A DNA stretch of 41,544 bases from Lachnospiraceae bacterium. GTDB lineage: Bacteria > Bacillota > Clostridia > Lachnospirales > Lachnospiraceae. The translations under genes and the position numbers were made by a program. The notes under the pieces are model-generated. The model did no database searches. It had not been told where the DNA came from and saw only the letters and a program-made list of their open reading frames with translations. The stretch's first letter is position 1; each line of letters starts with the position of its first letter. The stretch is taken from contig CAADYR010000005.1 of the NCBI GenBank assembly GCA_900753305.1, positions 1-41,544 of the forward strand, given 5' to 3'. Shown here piece after piece: positions 15,986 through 23,970 of this stretch.

Positions 15986-16011
15986 AGTGACCTCCGATAT
16001 CATAATAAATA

Positions 16012-16030
16012 AGAATGAAAGATTCATTCT
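16012..16030. promoter_or_regulatory. Inverted repeat between divergent lipoprotein and hisA
   Basis: AGAATGAA (16012-16019) and TTCATTCT (16023-16030) form a perfect 8-bp inverted repeat with a 3-nt centre. Position suggests a possible operator for one of the divergent genes; there is no other support. Confidence 0.35.
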
Positions 16031-16087
16031 ATATTAGTATGAAAAAGACGCAGATAAAATATACAGATATCAGCAGAAAGGAAAAAT

Positions 16088-16867
16088 ATGGAATTCAGAC
16101 CATGCATAGACATTCATAATGGACAGGTAAAACAGATCGTAGGAGGTTCCCTTAAAGACCGTGGAGATCAGGCAACAGAGAATTTTGTTGCAGATAAGGG
16201 TGCTGATTATTATGCAAAACTTTATCAGAAATATGGAATAAAAGGTGGACATATCATATTGCTCAATCCTGCTTCAAGTGAATATTATGAAGCGACCAAA
16301 AGACAGGCAATGCAGGCGCTGGCAGCTTATCCACAGGGATTACAGATAGGTGGTGGCATACATGCAGAAAATGCCTGTGAATATCTTGATGCAGGAGCAT
16401 CCCATGTAATTGTTACATCTTATGTATTTAAAGATGGCAGAATCAACATGGAGCATTTACAGAAAATATATCAGGCAGTAGGCAGGGAACATCTGGTACT
16501 GGATTTAAGTTGTAGAAAAAAAGAAGATGCATACTATATTGTAACAGACCGCTGGCAGAATTATACAGAAGAAATAATCAATGAAAAAACACTGGATATG
16601 CTAATGGCATATTGTGATGAATTCCTGATACATGCTGTGGATGTAGAAGGAAAGGCGCAGGGAATTGAGACAGAACTTGCTGCGCAATTGGGTGATTGGG
16701 GCAAAATGCCCATAACATATGCAGGTGGTGTACATACTTATGATGATATTGATCTGTTAAAAAAACTGGGTAAGGGAAAGATTCATGTTACGATAGGAAG
16801 TGCGCTTGATATTTTTGGAGGTTCCCTGTCCTTTGAAGAAGTAATAAAAAGAGTAGCCGATCAGTGA
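16088..16867 (+). CDS. hisA: Eukaryotic-type ProFAR isomerase (HisA)
   Basis: 259 residues. HisA converts ProFAR to PRFAR in histidine synthesis. The sequence follows the HIS6-like (eukaryotic-type) subfamily: FRPCIDIHNGQVKQIVGGSL at the start, GHIILLNPAS, LQIGGGIHAENA, LVLDLSCRKK, HAVDVEGKAQGIE and ITYAGGVHTYDDI. Both active-site aspartates are visible (D8, and D in HAVDVEG). AGAAAGG precedes the ATG. It stands alone with its own terminator, with no other his gene in the window. Confidence 0.92.
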   Translation: MEFRPCIDIHNGQVKQIVGGSLKDRGDQATENFVADKGADYYAKLYQKYGIKGGHIILLNPASSEYYEATKRQAMQALAAYPQGLQIGGGIHAENACEYLDAGASHVIVTSYVFKDGRINMEHLQKIYQAVGREHLVLDLSCRKKEDAYYIVTDRWQNYTEEIINEKTLDMLMAYCDEFLIHAVDVEGKAQGIETELAAQLGDWGKMPITYAGGVHTYDDIDLLKKLGKGKIHVTIGSALDIFGGSLSFEEVIKRVADQ

Positions 16868-16891
16868 AACACTGACCGGTTACTCTTTTTT
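16851..16891 (+). terminator. Terminator overlapping the hisA stop
   Basis: A 16-bp stem (16851-16866 with 16870-16885, two wobble pairs) starts inside the last hisA codons and is followed by TTTTTT. Confidence 0.88.
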
Positions 16892-17020
16892 ACGCCAGTA
16901 GGCGTATTCCCCTCATAGTACATCTTAATCCCGTAAAACAATAGCTGACTTTCAATTTATATTAATTATACTAAATTTAAAAGGCACATCGAAACTAGAT
17001 TAAATGGCTACAGGTTCAAC

Positions 17021-17221
17021 TTATAACTTAGTTACGTTAACTGCCTGAGGTCCCTTAGCACCGTTAACAACTTCGAATTCTACATTAGCACCCTCATCTA
17101 AGGATTTGAAACCATCCATTAAGAGTCCTGAATAGTGTACGAATACATCGTTGCCTGCTTCGTCAGAGATAAAGCCGTAACCCTTCTGGTTATTAAACCA
17201 CTTTACTGTACCTTTGTTCAT
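17021..17221 (-). CDS. Cold-shock protein (CspA family)
   Basis: 66 residues, the standard length. A single cold-shock/OB domain with RNP1 KGYGFI and RNP2 DVFVHYSGL; it starts MNKGTVKWFNNQ. The ATG at 17221 is preferred because GGAGGT lies 8-9 nt upstream; an upstream in-frame start would overlap this site. It acts as a nucleic-acid chaperone. It is monocistronic, with a promoter at 17272-17300 and a hairpin in the leader. No clear terminator is seen. Confidence 0.95.
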   Translation of the reverse strand: MNKGTVKWFNNQKGYGFISDEAGNDVFVHYSGLLMDGFKSLDEGANVEFEVVNGAKGPQAVNVTKL

Positions 17222-17248
17222 TAATGATACCTCCAAAATATATTAAAT

Positions 17249-17270
17249 ATTGTGTCTCCCACAACACAAT
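17249..17270 (-). promoter_or_regulatory. Leader hairpin of the cold-shock gene
   Basis: ATTGTGT (17249-17255) pairs with ACACAAT (17264-17270) around an 8-nt loop. It lies at the very 5' end of the predicted mRNA and may stabilise it or respond to temperature (inference). Confidence 0.45.
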
Positions 17271-17271
17271 T

Positions 17272-17300
17272 AGAATATCATAGATAATCAGAAAAGTAAA
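17272..17300 (-). promoter_or_regulatory. Sigma-A promoter of the cold-shock gene
   Basis: Minus strand: TTTACT (17300-17295), 17-nt spacer, TATTCT (17277-17272). It predicts a start near 17265 and a leader of about 45 nt. Confidence 0.6.
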
Positions 17301-17438
17301 TAGATTATGTCTACTTATTCTGAATTTTTAAGAAAAGATTGTGTAAATGTTACAATCTATGTTAATATAATGAATATGAGATTGTATATATAAGATTTTC
17401 ATACGATAAGGTGTGATAATCTTAGGGAGATGTATTGA

Positions 17439-18104
17439 ATGGAAGAATTGAAGGAAAAATTAAAAGAAAAATATAAAAAACCAGTTATAGGGGCAGGAAT
17501 AGGCATTATAGTAGTTATTCTGGCAGTATTGATCTATTGCCATTATCTGTCGGATCATCTGGTAGAGGCCAATCAGTCAGTGAATGATCTCAGGGAGCAG
17601 ATTACCGCACTGAAGCAGGAGAATGATGACCTAAAGCTGCAAAATGAGGAACTGAATGAGAAAGTCAGTATTTTGAGTGATACAGTTAACAGTAAGGTAA
17701 AAGAAGAGGAAGAACGTGAAGCTGAGATTGCACAGGCTTATGTACCTACAGGTTTTCCATTGAAGGGAACGGCCTCTTATAAAGAGGAAGAGACATCACT
17801 GGATGGACAGCCTATTGCGATTTTTGAGGCTGCACAGGGAACGGCTGTGATTGCTACAGCTCAAGGGACAGTATCCTCCATTGCCGGAAACGCTGAGTCA
17901 GGATATATTATTATGATAGATCATGGAAATGGTTACTATTCTGTGTATCGTAATGGAGCCAAACCCAAAGTGAAAGAAGGAGATGAAGTGACAACCTCCA
18001 CGGAATTATTCATGATCGATGCAGGTCATGAACAATTGGGATATCAGATCATAGAAAATGATTCTTATATTGATCCATTAAGTTTAATGGAAATATACGG
18101 ATAA
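17439..18104 (+). CDS. Degenerate M23 (LytM-like) peptidase-domain protein
   Basis: 221 residues. One membrane helix (about 16-34) is followed by a coiled coil (about 38-100, rich in E/L/N heptads). An M23/lysostaphin-like domain covers about 105-215. The fold landmarks are there (AAQGTAVIATAQGTVSSIAG, GYIIMIDHGNGYYSVYRNG, VKEGDEVTT). However, the first zinc His, the HxH pair (YAHL-type replaced by YRNG; LHFE-type replaced by LGYQI) and other ligands are missing. It is therefore probably an inactive regulator, like EnvC/NlpD-type activators of wall amidases. AGGGAGA precedes the start. A weak promoter candidate is TTGTGT-18-TAATAT at 17339-17368. Confidence 0.8.
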   Translation: MEELKEKLKEKYKKPVIGAGIGIIVVILAVLIYCHYLSDHLVEANQSVNDLREQITALKQENDDLKLQNEELNEKVSILSDTVNSKVKEEEEREAEIAQAYVPTGFPLKGTASYKEEETSLDGQPIAIFEAAQGTAVIATAQGTVSSIAGNAESGYIIMIDHGNGYYSVYRNGAKPKVKEGDEVTTSTELFMIDAGHEQLGYQIIENDSYIDPLSLMEIYG

Positions 18105-18112
18105 AATGAGAA

Positions 18113-18137
18113 AAGGCAGCGCCTCATGCGCTGCCTT
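18113..18137. terminator. Bidirectional terminator
   Basis: AAGGCAGCGC (18113-18122) pairs perfectly with GCGCTGCCTT (18128-18137). A/T-rich flanks on both sides; it overlaps the stop codon of the convergent gene. Confidence 0.83.
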
Positions 18138-18450
18138 ATTTGTCGGATTCTTCAGTTTGCTGTTTGTCCGCAAGTCGTTCAAAGATCAATTCATAGCCGT
18201 CACTTCCATAATTTAAGGAACGGTTCACACGGCTGATCGTTGCTGTAGAAGCACCTGTCTGTTCAGCAATCTCTAAATAAGTCTTGTGTTCACGAAGCAT
18301 GGTTGCTACTTCAAAACGCTGAGACAGGGAGAGCAGTTCATTTACTGTACATAAGTCTTCAAAAAAATTATAACATTCGTCTTTGTCCTTCAGGCAGAGG
18401 ATAGCATCTAACAGATGATCTACTGCTGTTGTTTTGATTTTCTTATTCAT
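18136..18450 (-). CDS. YerC/YecD family TrpR-like transcriptional regulator
   Basis: 104 residues, the full family length. It belongs to the TrpR superfamily (YerC/YecD). A helical N-terminal part (DHLLDAILCLKDKDECYNFFEDLCT) precedes the DNA-binding helix-turn-helix at about 50-85: ELLSLSQRFEVATMLREHKT, then YLEIAEQTGASTATISRVNRSL. AAAGGGATT precedes the ATG. It probably acts as a dimeric repressor. A good sigma-A promoter at 18529-18557 with an 18-bp palindrome immediately downstream suggests autoregulation. The ligand and regulon are unknown. Confidence 0.92.
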   Translation of the reverse strand: MNKKIKTTAVDHLLDAILCLKDKDECYNFFEDLCTVNELLSLSQRFEVATMLREHKTYLEIAEQTGASTATISRVNRSLNYGSDGYELIFERLADKQQTEESDK

Positions 18451-18503
18451 AGTGTCTAATCCCTTTCACAATATAAAAATATTGGAATCATTTAAACTTT
18501 CAT

Positions 18504-18521
18504 GCTGTAAAGTTTTACAGC
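18504..18521. promoter_or_regulatory. 18-bp palindrome, candidate YerC-like operator
   Basis: GCTGTAAAGTTTTACAGC is symmetric (CTGTAAA / TTTACAG around GT). It lies just downstream of the -10 of the YerC-like gene, where a bound repressor would block elongation or initiation. Its shape suits a TrpR-family dimer. Confidence 0.55.
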
Positions 18522-18528
18522 TATAAAT

Positions 18529-18557
18529 ATTCTATCACACTTTGAGAAAAAAGTAAA
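18529..18557 (-). promoter_or_regulatory. Sigma-A promoter of the YerC-like gene
   Basis: Minus strand: TTTACT (18557-18552), 17-nt spacer, TAGAAT (18534-18529). Confidence 0.6.
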
Positions 18558-18660
18558 TGATGTTTATACTTATTTCCGAGTATGTGAGTGGGACGCTCGC
18601 CTTTTGGGGAATGGCAGGGAGGGTGCTGATGTTTGCTTGAAACCGCCTGAAATAAAGGAC

Positions 18661-18715
18661 AAAATGGAATAAAGTATTGTTCCATTTTGGCTCATGATAT
18701 GATAATTTATTATAT
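18661..18715 (+). promoter_or_regulatory. Hairpin and possible promoter upstream of lipoprotein gene
   Basis: AAAATGGAA (18661-18669) and TTCCATTTT (18680-18688) form a perfect 9-bp stem. Overlapping it is a possible promoter, TTGGCT (18687-18692), 17 nt, TTATAT (18710-18715). The rest of the 310-bp gap at 18451-18760 shows no gene. Confidence 0.4.
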
Positions 18716-18760
18716 AACATCTTGTAAAAAGAATATATAGAAAGACTTGAGGATAAATTA

Positions 18761-20137
18761 ATGAAGAAAAAATTCGTGATATTTCTAATGGCAGTGATTT
18801 TTATGACTGGATGTGGCAGTTTTGGAAAAACAGCAGCAGGGGGCGGGACATCGTCACAGGGACAGGAGAGTAAAATAGATAATTTGTCAGAGGATGTATC
18901 CGGGATGGAGAGTAGTGAAGCACAGGAATCAGAAACAGAGAGTGGTGTTTATCATTTCACACTGGATGAAAATGGTGCAGAATTAGAGATTCGTTGTGAT
19001 GAGAATACACAACAATATGAGATTCAGGACGGAGATCAGGTGACGGTATTTCGGCTGGAGAAACTGGTAGAACCGATTTCTGCCATGAAGACAGATATAG
19101 ACGGTGATGGGGAAGCGGAATATATGATCATTGCCTGTGCCGGTCGTGGAACGGGTGTGTATGTAACAGATCTGATGGCGATAAAGAAGGGGAGAGAAGA
19201 ACCCATAGCTTATTTATCCAATGAAGAAATTACTGAACAATTAGGATCACGTACGGAATTGACATATGATGAAGATTTACAGATGGTGACGATTTATTGT
19301 GATTCTGAATCTGAACCCAAAGCATTATTATATCTGGAGAAATTTCTTGAAAAGATGAATGCAACTTACGATACAATGTCTCTGGGAAATGTTATCGGGA
19401 TAGAAAACAGGGATAACAGATATTGGGTAACAGCGGATTTTGCTGTATATACCAAAGAAATGGCCTCACCACAGTACGAATGTACGATACATTTGACAGC
19501 ACCATTGACATATCAGGACAATCAGACTTTTGCAATCGGAAATATTTCAGCTAAGAGTGTTGATTATACACAGATGGGAGAAATAAAAGAGGATGAGATA
19601 ATTGCGGAATTCTATGCTGATGTAACACATGATGGTACCGAGGACAGGATTGCCATCTTTGTTCCAGAAGGCAATACATGGGATGAGGTATTATCAGGAG
19701 TTGCATCAGGAGAATTATGTGTATATGCCGGATATACGGATGTGGATGGTAAGACAAAATATGCTGATGAAAGTATTCTGGAGAGGGAGTTTAGTCCCTG
19801 CCATGTGGGAAATGGTCAAATGTTTCTTACGACGGTAGATGGCAGAGATTATCTGATAGAGACAGATTTCTGGGCCGGGCAGGAACAATATACATATGGA
19901 TATACTGTCTTTTTCCTGAATTATGATTATGACTATGTGATGTCGTCTGAACATGAGGAATATAAAGGAGAACCGGGTGATACGAGTGCATTCTTTGAAA
20001 AATTAAACTGCTGGATCAATGATTCATCCATAGTACTCTATGCGGCAGATATCGACCATGATCCGGATCTGCTTTATTCTACAGATGATAATAGAATCAA
20101 TCCGAGAAGTTATCTGATCGACAAGGCAGAACAATAA
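18761..20137 (+). CDS. Large secreted lipoprotein, function unknown
   Basis: 458 residues. The signal peptide (MKKKFVIFLMAVIFMTGCGS) has lipobox MTGC, so Cys18 would be lipidated. A low-complexity Ser/Gly/Glu linker covers about 20-60. Two similar modules follow. Each starts with an Asp-rich loop that resembles the FG-GAP/VCBS-like calcium loops of cell-surface propeller proteins: TDIDGDGEAEYMII near 110 and ADVTHDGTEDRIAIF near 288. I do not recognise a named family. The gene is monocistronic, with TTGAGGAT before the ATG. It precedes the metE regulator on the same strand by 57 bp, but no functional link is evident. Confidence 0.78.
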   Translation: MKKKFVIFLMAVIFMTGCGSFGKTAAGGGTSSQGQESKIDNLSEDVSGMESSEAQESETESGVYHFTLDENGAELEIRCDENTQQYEIQDGDQVTVFRLEKLVEPISAMKTDIDGDGEAEYMIIACAGRGTGVYVTDLMAIKKGREEPIAYLSNEEITEQLGSRTELTYDEDLQMVTIYCDSESEPKALLYLEKFLEKMNATYDTMSLGNVIGIENRDNRYWVTADFAVYTKEMASPQYECTIHLTAPLTYQDNQTFAIGNISAKSVDYTQMGEIKEDEIIAEFYADVTHDGTEDRIAIFVPEGNTWDEVLSGVASGELCVYAGYTDVDGKTKYADESILEREFSPCHVGNGQMFLTTVDGRDYLIETDFWAGQEQYTYGYTVFFLNYDYDYVMSSEHEEYKGEPGDTSAFFEKLNCWINDSSIVLYAADIDHDPDLLYSTDDNRINPRSYLIDKAEQ

Positions 20138-20194
20138 TATTATCAATTACATGGGTGATTACAAAACACAATATGCAGAGAAACAGGAGAGAGT

Positions 20195-21094
20195 ATGACA
20201 CTTCAACAGTTAAGATATGTAACTATGGTGGCAGAAACGGGGACGATAACGGAAGCTGCCAACAGGCTCTACATTTCGCAGCCGAGTCTGACAAATGCAA
20301 TTCATGAATTGGAAAAGGAAATGAATATCGTCATTTTTAACAGGACGAATAAGGGCATCAGTCTTTCAAAAGAGGGAGAGGATTTCCTTGGATATGCCAG
20401 ACAGATACTGGAACAGGCAACTATTCTGGAGGATAAGTATAAGGGAAATGGCGGTGGAAAAAAGCAGTATTGTGTGTCCACACAGCACTATTCCTTTGCA
20501 GTAAATGCATTTGTTGACCTGATCAAAGAATATGGACAGGATGAATATGATTTCAGTCTGAGAGAGACGCAGACATATGAGATCATAGAAGATGTGGCGA
20601 GACTGCGAAGTGAGATTGGAATTTTGTTCCTTAATGATTTTAATGAGGCAGTAATGAACAAGATATTAAAGTCATATGATCTGGAATTTCATCAGTTGTA
20701 TGTTGCAAAGCCCCACGTGTTCATCAGCAGGAAGCACCCACTGGCGGGAAAAGACAGGATCACGAATGAAGAACTGGAGGAATATCCTTACCTTTCTTTT
20801 GAACAGGGAGAGCATAATTCCTTTTACTTTTCAGAAGAGGTCTTTGCCGCTATTGAGAGAAAGAAAAATATCCGTGTAAGAGACAGAGCGACATTATTTA
20901 ATCTACTCATTGGTTTAAATGGGTATACGGTATGCAGTGGTGTCATTGATAAAAAGCTGAATGGAAAAGACATAATTGCTGTTCCTCTGGCAGATGAGAA
21001 TGATATGAGAATCGGGTATATTACGCACCGGAAGGGAATGTTGAGCCGATTGGGGAATACCTATCTGGAAGCAATTAAAAAATATTTAAGGTAA
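20195..21094 (+). CDS. LysR-family regulator, probable MetR/MtaR-type activator of metE
   Basis: 299 residues, typical LTTR. The N-terminal winged HTH (MTLQQLRYVTMVAETGTITEAANRLYISQPSLTNAI) spans 1-60, a linker helix continues to about 90, and a periplasmic-binding-like effector domain spans about 92-295. AGGAGAG lies 4-5 nt before the start. It lies 123 bp upstream of metE on the same strand. The gap contains a palindrome matching the LTTR Met-box of Firmicutes, so it most likely controls methionine synthesis, perhaps sensing homocysteine or O-acetylserine. The role is inferred from context. Confidence 0.88.
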   Translation: MTLQQLRYVTMVAETGTITEAANRLYISQPSLTNAIHELEKEMNIVIFNRTNKGISLSKEGEDFLGYARQILEQATILEDKYKGNGGGKKQYCVSTQHYSFAVNAFVDLIKEYGQDEYDFSLRETQTYEIIEDVARLRSEIGILFLNDFNEAVMNKILKSYDLEFHQLYVAKPHVFISRKHPLAGKDRITNEELEEYPYLSFEQGEHNSFYFSEEVFAAIERKKNIRVRDRATLFNLLIGLNGYTVCSGVIDKKLNGKDIIAVPLADENDMRIGYITHRKGMLSRLGNTYLEAIKKYLR

Positions 21095-21103
21095 CATGAT
21101 TGC

Positions 21104-21122
21104 CCATAGCTTAAAACTATGG
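21104..21122 (+). promoter_or_regulatory. Met-box-like LysR operator upstream of metE
   Basis: CCATAG-CTTAAAA-CTATGG (21104-21122) is an interrupted palindrome close to the published MtaR/MetR Met-box of streptococci (TATAGTTTnAAACTATA). Its centre lies about 55-65 bp upstream of the probable metE -10 element, typical for LTTR activation. Confidence 0.7.
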
Positions 21123-21167
21123 ACAATTTGCATTTATAGGTATTATACAAACAGTATGATGTGTCAT

Positions 21168-21173
21168 TATAAT
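21168..21173 (+). promoter_or_regulatory. -10 element of metE promoter
   Basis: A perfect TATAAT with a poor -35 (ATACAA at 21145-21150, 17-nt spacing). The weak -35 fits an activator-dependent promoter. Confidence 0.55.
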
Positions 21174-21217
21174 GAATCCAACACAAATTCGTAGAATCTG
21201 GGAAGGTAGGAGTTTAT

Positions 21218-23482
21218 ATGTACACATCTGTAATAGGGTTTCCAAGGATTGGAACTTTGAGAGAATTAAAATTTACTCTGGAGAAATATTTTAGAAAAGA
21301 AATAGAAGCAGAGGAGCTTTTAAAGACAGCACAGGAGTTAAGAAAGACACATTGGAATACGCAGAAAAAGGCAGGGATTGATTACATTCCAAGTAATGAT
21401 TTCTCCTTTTATGATATAACATTGGATACGGCAGCGTTATTGGGTATCATTCCAAAGCGTTATCTGGATCTGAATTTATCAGAATTGGATACTTATTTAG
21501 CCATGGCGCGCGGATATCAGGGAAATTCCGGAGATGTTAAGGCACTGGCAATGAAGAAGTGGTTCAACACTAACTATCATTATATTGTTCCGGAAGTAGA
21601 GGATGATACTGTCATCGGCCTTACGGGGAATAAACTGTGGAAGGAATATGAGGAAGCCAGGGCACTGGGAATAGAGACGAAGCCTGTTGTAACAGGTGCA
21701 TATACAATGTTGAAATTATGTCGCTATACCGGGGAGAAGACAGCGCAGGACTATGTGGATTCGATTGTGGATGCATATAAGGCACTGGTGAACAGATGCG
21801 AAGAGAATCAGATTGCGTGGCTGCAGTTCGATGAGCCGGCACTTGTACAGGATATGACAAAGGAGGATATAGCATTATTCCGTAGAATTTATGATGCAGT
21901 TCTTCCCTGTGCAAAGGAATGTAAGATCCTGTGCCAGACATATTTTGGAGATGTGAGAGATGTTTATACTGATTTGACACAGATGCCTTTTGCTGGAATC
22001 GGACTGGATTTTATAGAGGGCAAAGAGACGGCTGTTCTCATTGAAAAGTATGGTTTCCCACAGGATAAGAAACTGTTTGCAGGACTGGTCAATGGAAAAA
22101 ATATCTGGAAGAATCATTATGATAAGACCTTAAAAGTCATCAGACAATTGCAGGAAAAGGGTATTGATGTTGTAATATCTACCTCCTGTTCACTGCTGCA
22201 TGTACCATATACTTTAAAACATGAGGACAAAATGCCACAGGAATATCGCAGCTATTTTGCCTATGCTGAGGAGAAACTGGTAGAATTAAGGAAACTGAGT
22301 GTGTTGGCAGAAACAAAACAATATGCACAAAATGGCGCATACCAGGCAAATCAGAACCTTTTTGCAAATGACAGAAACTGTCAGAATGAGGATGTGAAGA
22401 AGAGGCTTGCAGGTGTAACAGGAAATGATTATATCAGACTTCCTAAGCGTATCGAGCGTCAGAAGTTACAAAAGGAGGTATTAGGGTTACCTAAACTTCC
22501 TACAACAACGATAGGTTCTTTTCCTCAGACTAAGGATGTAAAAGCCAACAGAGTGGCTTTCCGCAAGGGAGAAATATCAGAACAGGCTTATAAGGAGTTT
22601 AATAAGAAGAAAATTGCAGAGTGTGTGACCTGGCAGGAAGAAATCGGGCTTGATGTACTGGTACATGGAGAATATGAGAGAAACGATATGGTAGAATATT
22701 TTGGTGAAGCACTGGGTGGATTCCTGTTTACACAGAAAGCCTGGGTACAGTCCTATGGAACAAGATGCGTGAAGCCACCTGTTATCTGGGGAGATGTATA
22801 CCGTAAGAAGCCGATCACTGTGGAATGGTCAGTCTATGCACAGTCCTTGACAAATAAAGTCATGAAAGGTATGCTTACAGGTCCTGTCACGATTCTGAAC
22901 TGGTCTTTCCCAAGAGAAGATATTTCTATCAGAGAATCTATTTCCCAGATCGCGTTGGCAATCAGAGATGAAGTGCAGGATCTGGAGGCAAATGGCATCA
23001 GAATGATACAGATCGATGAAGCAGCACTGAGAGAAAAGTTACCGCTTCGCAAATCAGACTGGTACACAGAGTATCTTGATTTTGCAATTCCGGCATTCCG
23101 TCTGACCCACAGTGGAGTAAAGCCGGAGACCCAGATTCACACACATATGTGTTACAGTGAGTTTACAGATATCATTCCTGCGATTGATGATATGGATGCA
23201 GATGTAATTACTTTTGAAGCATCCAGATCGGATTTGCAGATTCTGGATTCTCTCAGAGAACATCATTTTGAAACAGAAGTCGGACCAGGTGTATATGATA
23301 TCCATTCGCCCAGAGTGCCATCTGTAGAAGAAATCGTAGCAGCATTGAAGCTTATGCTTACTAAAATCGAAAGAGATAAATTATGGGTTAATCCAGACTG
23401 TGGATTAAAGACAAGAGGATGGGAAGAAACTGATGCCAGCTTAAGGAATATGGTAGCGGCAGCATTGCAGGTAAGAGCATAA
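21218..23482 (+). CDS. metE: Cobalamin-independent methionine synthase
   Basis: 754 residues, full length. MetE moves a methyl group from methyl-tetrahydropteroyltriglutamate to homocysteine without B12. Two TIM-barrel halves are visible. The N-terminal one starts VIGFPRIGTLRELKF, and the catalytic one from about 425 starts LPTTTIGSFPQT. Zinc-ligand motifs are present: HTHMCYSEF (about 641-649) and the Cys in NPDCGLKTRGW (about 726), with IDEAALREKLPLR between. AGGTAGGAG precedes the ATG. It is single-gene, behind the LysR gene and its Met-box, and ends in a 17-bp terminator. Confidence 0.98.
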   Translation: MYTSVIGFPRIGTLRELKFTLEKYFRKEIEAEELLKTAQELRKTHWNTQKKAGIDYIPSNDFSFYDITLDTAALLGIIPKRYLDLNLSELDTYLAMARGYQGNSGDVKALAMKKWFNTNYHYIVPEVEDDTVIGLTGNKLWKEYEEARALGIETKPVVTGAYTMLKLCRYTGEKTAQDYVDSIVDAYKALVNRCEENQIAWLQFDEPALVQDMTKEDIALFRRIYDAVLPCAKECKILCQTYFGDVRDVYTDLTQMPFAGIGLDFIEGKETAVLIEKYGFPQDKKLFAGLVNGKNIWKNHYDKTLKVIRQLQEKGIDVVISTSCSLLHVPYTLKHEDKMPQEYRSYFAYAEEKLVELRKLSVLAETKQYAQNGAYQANQNLFANDRNCQNEDVKKRLAGVTGNDYIRLPKRIERQKLQKEVLGLPKLPTTTIGSFPQTKDVKANRVAFRKGEISEQAYKEFNKKKIAECVTWQEEIGLDVLVHGEYERNDMVEYFGEALGGFLFTQKAWVQSYGTRCVKPPVIWGDVYRKKPITVEWSVYAQSLTNKVMKGMLTGPVTILNWSFPREDISIRESISQIALAIRDEVQDLEANGIRMIQIDEAALREKLPLRKSDWYTEYLDFAIPAFRLTHSGVKPETQIHTHMCYSEFTDIIPAIDDMDADVITFEASRSDLQILDSLREHHFETEVGPGVYDIHSPRVPSVEEIVAALKLMLTKIERDKLWVNPDCGLKTRGWEETDASLRNMVAAALQVRA

Positions 23483-23486
23483 ATTG

Positions 23487-23528
23487 AAAAGGTATCGGGG
23501 TGTTTAAATTGACACCTCGATACCTTTT
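23487..23528. terminator. Bidirectional terminator metE / pyrI
   Basis: A 17-bp stem with one wobble (23487-23503 with 23512-23528), with A residues before and TTTTT after. It serves both convergent transcripts. Confidence 0.88.
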
Positions 23529-23544
23529 TACATTATTTATATTA

Positions 23545-23970
23545 TTAATGCCATACGGAGATTTCCTGATTGCAATACAGACAGCGGTATTTTCCGGTAG
23601 AAGACAGACGGAATATATGATCGCAGTTAGCTTCAATGCTTGTAATGCAACGGGGATTTTTGCATTTTATAACATTTTTAAGAGTCTGGGGCGGAACAGG
23701 GTGGTATTTTTTCACTACCTTTCCATCCTTGATCATAATCAGAGTGATCTGTTCATTCAAATATCCTAAAATGTCCAGACGTTCAGGAAGGGTTGCTCCC
23801 TCTATTTTTATTAAATCTTTTAGTCCATATTTATGACTTTTTACAGATTGTAATAGTGCAATGGATTGCGAAGTGGAGTCTAAATCCAGTAATTGATAGA
23901 TTTTCATTCCCTGACCGGCAGGAATATGGTCGATCACAACGCCGTTTTGTATAGATTCTACTTTTAACAT
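23545..23970 (-). CDS. pyrI: Aspartate carbamoyltransferase regulatory subunit
   Basis: 141 residues. PyrI binds nucleotides and holds the catalytic trimers of ATCase together. The N-terminal allosteric domain has VIDHIPAGQGMKIYQLL. The C-terminal zinc domain has four Cys: CKNPRC, then C in SIEANCDHIF, then CLYC. The pattern is family-typical. Its ATG overlaps the pyrB stop by one base (TGATG), implying coupled translation. Its presence predicts allosterically regulated ATCase. Confidence 0.96.
   Translation of the reverse strand: MLKVESIQNGVVIDHIPAGQGMKIYQLLDLDSTSQSIALLQSVKSHKYGLKDLIKIEGATLPERLDILGYLNEQITLIMIKDGKVVKKYHPVPPQTLKNVIKCKNPRCITSIEANCDHIFRLSSTGKYRCLYCNQEISVWH

Noticed and set aside
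17021..17236. Five-residue longer cold-shock protein starting at 17236
   Set aside because: Its start would overlap the GGAGGT ribosome site used by the ATG at 17221, and family members begin at MNKG.
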